Source: a bacterium
GTDB lineage: Bacteria; UBA6262
Assembly: GCA_028716025.1 (NCBI GenBank)
Contig: JAQUQP010000063.1
Location: 1 to 10,028, forward strand
Length of the DNA: 10,028 nt
Direction of reading: 5' to 3'
The notes beneath the pieces were generated by a model. It did no database searches. It was not told the DNA's origin and saw only the letters and a program-made list of their open reading frames with translations. Below are positions 7,220 to 10,028 of this stretch, piece after piece. Position numbers and translations under genes: made by a program. The number at the start of each line of letters is the position of its first letter. The stretch's first letter is position 1.

Positions 7220-7272
7220 GTGCATTAGTTTTGAAAGAACCTCTACAAACGTGTTTCAACTACCCCACTATT

Positions 7273-7300
7273 AACATAGCACGTATTCGCAACTTGTCAA
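7273..7300 (-). promoter_or_regulatory. Sigma70-type promoter of the riboswitch operon
   Basis: On the minus strand a perfect TTGACA (7300-7295), a 16-base spacer and TATGTT (7278-7273), preceded by TGC, form a strong housekeeping-type promoter. Transcription should start near 7266-7268, giving a leader of about 455 nt that contains both riboswitch units before the protease ATG at 6811. Confidence 0.75.
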
Positions 7301-7313
7301 GCGGTTTTTTAGC

Positions 7314-7342
7314 TTGCTAGTTTTCCATGTTTTGGGTATAAT
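7314..7342 (+). promoter_or_regulatory. Promoter of the HD-GYP gene, back to back with the operon promoter
   Basis: TTGCTA (7314-7319), 17 bases, then a perfect TATAAT (7337-7342) preceded by GGG. The start would be near 7349. Its -35 element is only 13 bases from the -35 of the divergent operon promoter, so a regulator bound here could affect both. The promoter overlaps the upstream in-frame TTG, which argues against that codon being the translation start. Confidence 0.65.
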
Positions 7343-7352
7343 TCTCTTGCTT

Positions 7353-9272
7353 ATGCTTATTATATTACCCACAGCAATTATCATAGCTGGCGTAATAAAC
7401 TTCGTCCTGGGATTTTTTATCCACTATCAGGCCCGGCCGGGATCATTTAACCGGGCCCTGGAAATATTCGCGTTCATAACCTCAGCCTGGTGTTTCAGTA
7501 ATTATATCTTGTCTGTATTCCCTTCTCTTTTCTGGTTCCAAACATCCTATGCCTTGGGCGCCCTGGTACTGGCTTCAGCCTTGATCTGGGTTTCCGGTTT
7601 TCCCGACCGTACTATTTACAAAAAAGATATCTTTATTTTTGGTATCCTCGGATTAATATTCGCGGCGCTCTGCTACCGGGACAACCTGCTTATTTCTAAG
7701 GGCCAACCAGGTATACTGATAGGCGTCTACGGCCTCTATATGGCCGCCCTTTTTATCTTCCTGATCGTCAAAATATTCCGGCATTACCTGAAAGCCGCTG
7801 ATCTGTCTGAAAAAAAGAGAAGTTATTATATATTCTGGGGGGCTTTTGTTTTTGCCGCGGCCTCCTTTGTGCTCGCCATTGTCCTGCCTTTATTCAGGAT
7901 AACCAAGTACTCAACCCTGTCCAGCCCTTTTTCCCTGTTCTTTGCAGGAGCTATGGTATTATCGATTTTCCGTTACCAGCTCATGGATATTAAAATCGTT
8001 CTGCGGAAAGGGTTTGTCCATGCGATCTTGAGCGGAGCCATTACCGCTCTCTGGGTCATTATCGTTGTGGCCATAGAACGCACTCTACGCACGTTTACCG
8101 GTTATGCTTCGCTTTTAACCGTGGTCATAGCCGCAGTGACAATCACCGCCACCTTCCAGCCGCTCAAGAATAAAGTGGAAATTTTTGTTGATAAAATATT
8201 TTTCCGGGGCAGATATGATTACCATGAAGCCCTGGCGGAATTTACCCGGACCCTGATCTCAATCTTGGACCTGAGAGAATTACTGAACCTAATCGTATCA
8301 ATGAGCGGGATACTTGGTTCTAAACAGATATCTATCATGTTGTTTGACGCGGAAACCAGCTATTTCAAGATCAGGTCCTCGCTCAACCTGGATAAAATAA
8401 GCAAAGCCATTGAACTTGACGCACAGAGCGACCTGGTCAGCATGCTTAAGTCAACCAAAGGTGTGATCATTAAGGAAGAGATTGAAAAACTTCCAGAGCG
8501 CACTGCCTACCAGATCATAAAAGAAGAAATGGAATCCCTGCAGGCAGCGATCTCTATCCCGATCTTTATCAAGGGGGAATTATACGGGATACTGTCTCTG
8601 GGAAATAAATTATCAGGAGAGATCTATAACCGGGAGGATGTTAATTTACTGCAAACTCTGGCTGACGAGGCGGGGATCGCGATTGAAAACGCCAGGCTAT
8701 ATGGCGATTTAAAACGCACTTATTTTGAAACTGTCCAAGCTTTAGCCCAAGCGATCGAAGCCAGCGATAAATATACGCGCGGCCACTCGGACCGGGTCAC
8801 CCATATAGCCATGGAGATCGCTAAACACTTAAAATTAAGCCGGACCGATATTGATACGCTGAAATACGCCTGTATCTTACATGATGTCGGTAAGATAGGG
8901 GTCATGAAAGAGATCCTGAATAAACCCGGCCAACTGACCCCGGAAGAATTTGAGCAGATAAAAATGCATCCTGCTCTGGGAGAAGAGATCATTTCCCCGG
9001 TAGCTTTCCTGGTAAATATCAAGCCTATCATCAGGCATCATCATGAACGTTATGACGGTAATGGGTATCCGGATAAAATAAAGAGTGACCGTATCCCTTT
9101 CCTTTCCAGGATCATCGCGGTAGCCGACACGTACGACGCTATGACCAGCCAAAGACCTTACCGGCCAGCCTTGAGCGAAGAGATGGCTCTCGCGGAAATA
9201 AGGAATTGTTCCGGGACACAATTTGACCCGGAAGTAGTAAAAGCCTTTCTGGAAATACACCCAAATTTATAA
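7353..9272 (+). CDS. Membrane-bound GAF/HD-GYP cyclic-di-GMP phosphodiesterase
   Basis: Residue numbers count from an in-frame TTG at 7314 (652 residues). From the preferred ATG at 7353 the protein has 639. Residues about 5-280 hold eight or nine hydrophobic segments, resembling N-terminal 7TM/HisK_N-type sensor regions. A linker with FQPLKNKVEIFVDK and RGRYDYHEAL leads to a GAF domain (about 310-465). The HD-GYP domain (about 475-645) keeps its hallmarks: H491, HD at 523-524 with GK at 526-527, HHHE at 575-578, DGNGYP (581-586), ADTYDAMTSQRPYR (604-617) and FDPEVV. It should therefore be an active metal-dependent phosphodiesterase degrading c-di-GMP, tuned by a membrane or GAF signal. The promoter at 7314-7342 starts RNA only about 4 bases before ATG 7353, and no SD is visible, so a leaderless mRNA is likely. 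It is divergent from the riboswitch operon. Confidence 0.93.
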   Translation: MLIILPTAIIIAGVINFVLGFFIHYQARPGSFNRALEIFAFITSAWCFSNYILSVFPSLFWFQTSYALGALVLASALIWVSGFPDRTIYKKDIFIFGILGLIFAALCYRDNLLISKGQPGILIGVYGLYMAALFIFLIVKIFRHYLKAADLSEKKRSYYIFWGAFVFAAASFVLAIVLPLFRITKYSTLSSPFSLFFAGAMVLSIFRYQLMDIKIVLRKGFVHAILSGAITALWVIIVVAIERTLRTFTGYASLLTVVIAAVTITATFQPLKNKVEIFVDKIFFRGRYDYHEALAEFTRTLISILDLRELLNLIVSMSGILGSKQISIMLFDAETSYFKIRSSLNLDKISKAIELDAQSDLVSMLKSTKGVIIKEEIEKLPERTAYQIIKEEMESLQAAISIPIFIKGELYGILSLGNKLSGEIYNREDVNLLQTLADEAGIAIENARLYGDLKRTYFETVQALAQAIEASDKYTRGHSDRVTHIAMEIAKHLKLSRTDIDTLKYACILHDVGKIGVMKEILNKPGQLTPEEFEQIKMHPALGEEIISPVAFLVNIKPIIRHHHERYDGNGYPDKIKSDRIPFLSRIIAVADTYDAMTSQRPYRPALSEEMALAEIRNCSGTQFDPEVVKAFLEIHPNL

Positions 9273-9298
9273 TTTTACCGCTAAAATTAAAATGAAAA

Positions 9299-9322
9299 AG
9301 GCCACCTTAATGGTGGTCTTTT
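9299..9322 (+). terminator. Terminator of the HD-GYP gene
   Basis: GGCCACC (9300-9306) pairs with GGTGGTC (9312-9318), with one G.U, across a five-base loop. TTTT (9319-9322) follows. It lies 28 bases after the stop codon and makes the HD-GYP gene monocistronic. Confidence 0.85.
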
Positions 9323-9611
9323 AATAATGCAATCAATTTCTTAATATCTGATAACATCCTTTATTCTCTCGTGATTAAGAATATAATATTTATATTCACT
9401 CCTTAAATATTTATTATGTCCCTAATTCATTTACTTATCAATAAATTGCACGAGAAATACCCTCTATCAAGGAGAATAAAAGCACATTTAGCTTTACAAA
9501 TAACTAAATATGCGTTATATTAATAGTCGACAAACATATAATCCGGTGTGCCTCTTTTTACGAAATCAATGCGCGGAGCAGCAGTTGGTTTTCTAAAAGG
9601 AGGTACCAAAA
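9323..9611. other. AT-rich intergenic region
   Basis: This stretch of about 290 bases contains no convincing gene. It holds a 19-bp palindrome with perfect 8-bp arms (GAATATAA/TTATATTC, 9379-9397), which may be an operator or only AT-rich symmetry. It also contains the -10 element and SD of the PilZ gene near its end. Confidence 0.6.
9537..9542 (+). promoter_or_regulatory. Candidate -10 element for the PilZ gene
   Basis: A perfect TATAAT lies about 70 bases before the PilZ ATG. No good -35 is visible at 16-18 bases upstream, so this would be an activator-dependent or weak promoter, if real. Confidence 0.3.
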
Positions 9612-9866
9612 ATGGATAAAAACATTATCAAGGACGTAAAGAAACTAAGCAGGCAAATAGATCGTAAAAGCAGATCAAGTAATCTTTCATTCTCCCCATC
9701 AAGTAAGGCTAGCGACCCCCTTTTATTGCCACAACGAAGAAACTCACACCGCTTTTCCTTCACGGTAAAACCTTCTATAAAATTCGAAAGTATTTCAGGA
9801 TCAGAGCAGAAGCTTAATTTGTATTCAGGAAAGATCCAAGATATAACATCCGAAGGTATGTATTAG
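9612..9866 (+). pseudogene. PilZ-domain protein, truncated after the DxTxxG motif
   Basis: The gene starts at an ATG with an excellent SD (GGAGGT, 9599-9604, seven bases upstream). A basic, low-complexity N-terminal segment of about 43 residues leads into a PilZ start: RRNSHRF supplies the RxxxR c-di-GMP-binding motif, and DITSEG supplies a D-x-T-x-x-G version of the usual (D/N)xSxxG. The reading frame then stops three codons later. A PilZ domain normally continues for about 60 more residues of beta-barrel after this motif, so the product (84 residues) lacks most of the fold. The stop codon lies inside a tandem repeat that begins a transposase-bearing element. Insertion therefore probably cut the gene. 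The remainder may lie beyond the right edge. Confidence 0.72.
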
Positions 9867-9887
9867 GGGGACGGTATTAGGGGGACG
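9860..9887 (+). repeat. Two perfect tandem 14-bp repeats at the element end
   Basis: GTATTAGGGGGACG occurs at 9860-9873 and again at 9874-9887 with no gap. The second copy runs into the palindrome GGACGTCC (9883-9890). G-rich motifs of this GGGGGAC type are familiar flanking REP-associated transposase genes, so this likely marks the terminus of the mobile element that interrupts the PilZ gene. Confidence 0.7.
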
Positions 9888-9890
9888 TCC

Positions 9891-9906
9891 TTAGGTAATT
9901 AGGTAA
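9891..9906 (+). repeat. Two tandem 8-bp repeats at the transposase 3' end
   Basis: TTAGGTAA is repeated directly at 9891-9898 and 9899-9906. The repeats overlap the last codons and the stop codon of the minus-strand transposase reading frame, so coding and element-end sequences are merged here. Confidence 0.6.
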
Positions 9907-10028
9907 TTATTCTCAGCTACAAGCACTCTGCCACGAGATATGGCTTCACTTATTGAAGCAGGAGTTATTTCAAAATACCGCGCTAATTCTACCCCGGTGA
10001 TCTTTAAGTCCTTACTAGCAAAGTAGAG
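9891..10028 (-). CDS. C-terminal part of a REP-associated (Y1-type) transposase
   Basis: An open minus-strand frame enters from the right edge and ends at TAA (9893-9891), giving 45 residues. It contains KITGVELARYF, EITPASISEAI and SRGR, a helix-turn-helix typical of the DnaA-C-like tail found on many REP-associated tyrosine transposases in environmental bacteria. The catalytic Y1 domain would lie outside the window, so the family call rests on this tail and on the adjacent G-rich repeats. Its 3' end faces the broken PilZ gene. Confidence 0.62.
   Translation of the reverse strand, partial: LYFASKDLKITGVELARYFEITPASISEAISRGRVLVAENNYLIT

Noticed and set aside
6837..7232. CRISPR-like array from the duplicated leader
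   Set aside because: There are only two units of about 220 bases, with conserved structured cores. There is no short-repeat/spacer pattern and there are no cas genes.

Overview
The window reads as a chromosomal segment from an uncultured diderm (Gram-negative-type) bacterium. It carries a PorV/PorQ-family outer-membrane protein, a secreted subtilase with a type IX (T9SS)-style C-terminal tail, and a REP-associated (Y1-type) transposase tail. This mix is common in candidate phyla such as Omnitrophota and its relatives, but the sequence alone does not fix the phylum. The theme of the window is cyclic-di-GMP: two riboswitch aptamers, an HD-GYP phosphodiesterase and a PilZ fragment lie within about 3 kb.

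Layout. (1) 1-230 is AT-rich and reads on the minus strand. It holds a promoter, a long leader hairpin, an intrinsic terminator, then a Shine-Dalgarno (SD) sequence and the first six codons of a gene leaving the left edge. (2) 232-6811 is a minus-strand operon. In transcription order it encodes a secreted S8 serine protease with a C-terminal T9SS/FlgD-like tail, a PorV/PorQ-family beta-barrel protein, and two tandem paralogous exported proteins that look like (alpha/alpha)-toroid carbohydrate enzymes. A strong terminator at 232-276 closes it. (3) 6837-7300 is the leader of that operon: a sigma70-type promoter followed by two complete GEMM-I aptamer-plus-terminator units in tandem. (4) 7314-9322 is a divergent plus-strand gene for a multi-membrane-pass GAF/HD-GYP protein with its own promoter and terminator. 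(5) 9323-9611 is AT-rich intergenic DNA. (6) 9612-9866 is a PilZ-domain gene cut short at a repeat-rich junction, followed by the 3' end of a REP-associated transposase on the minus strand.

How it may work together. Most of this is inference. The HD-GYP enzyme would lower cyclic-di-GMP. The divergent operon, which exports a protease and probable glycan-acting proteins, is read through two successive cyclic-di-GMP-type riboswitch terminators. In both units, segments just 5' of the aptamer are perfectly complementary to the downstream terminator, with different sequences in each unit. This is good internal evidence for a real antiterminator/terminator switch. The direction (ON or OFF with ligand) cannot be decided from sequence. 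A reasonable guess is that the operon remodels extracellular matrix or digests polymers when the cell changes between sessile and motile states.
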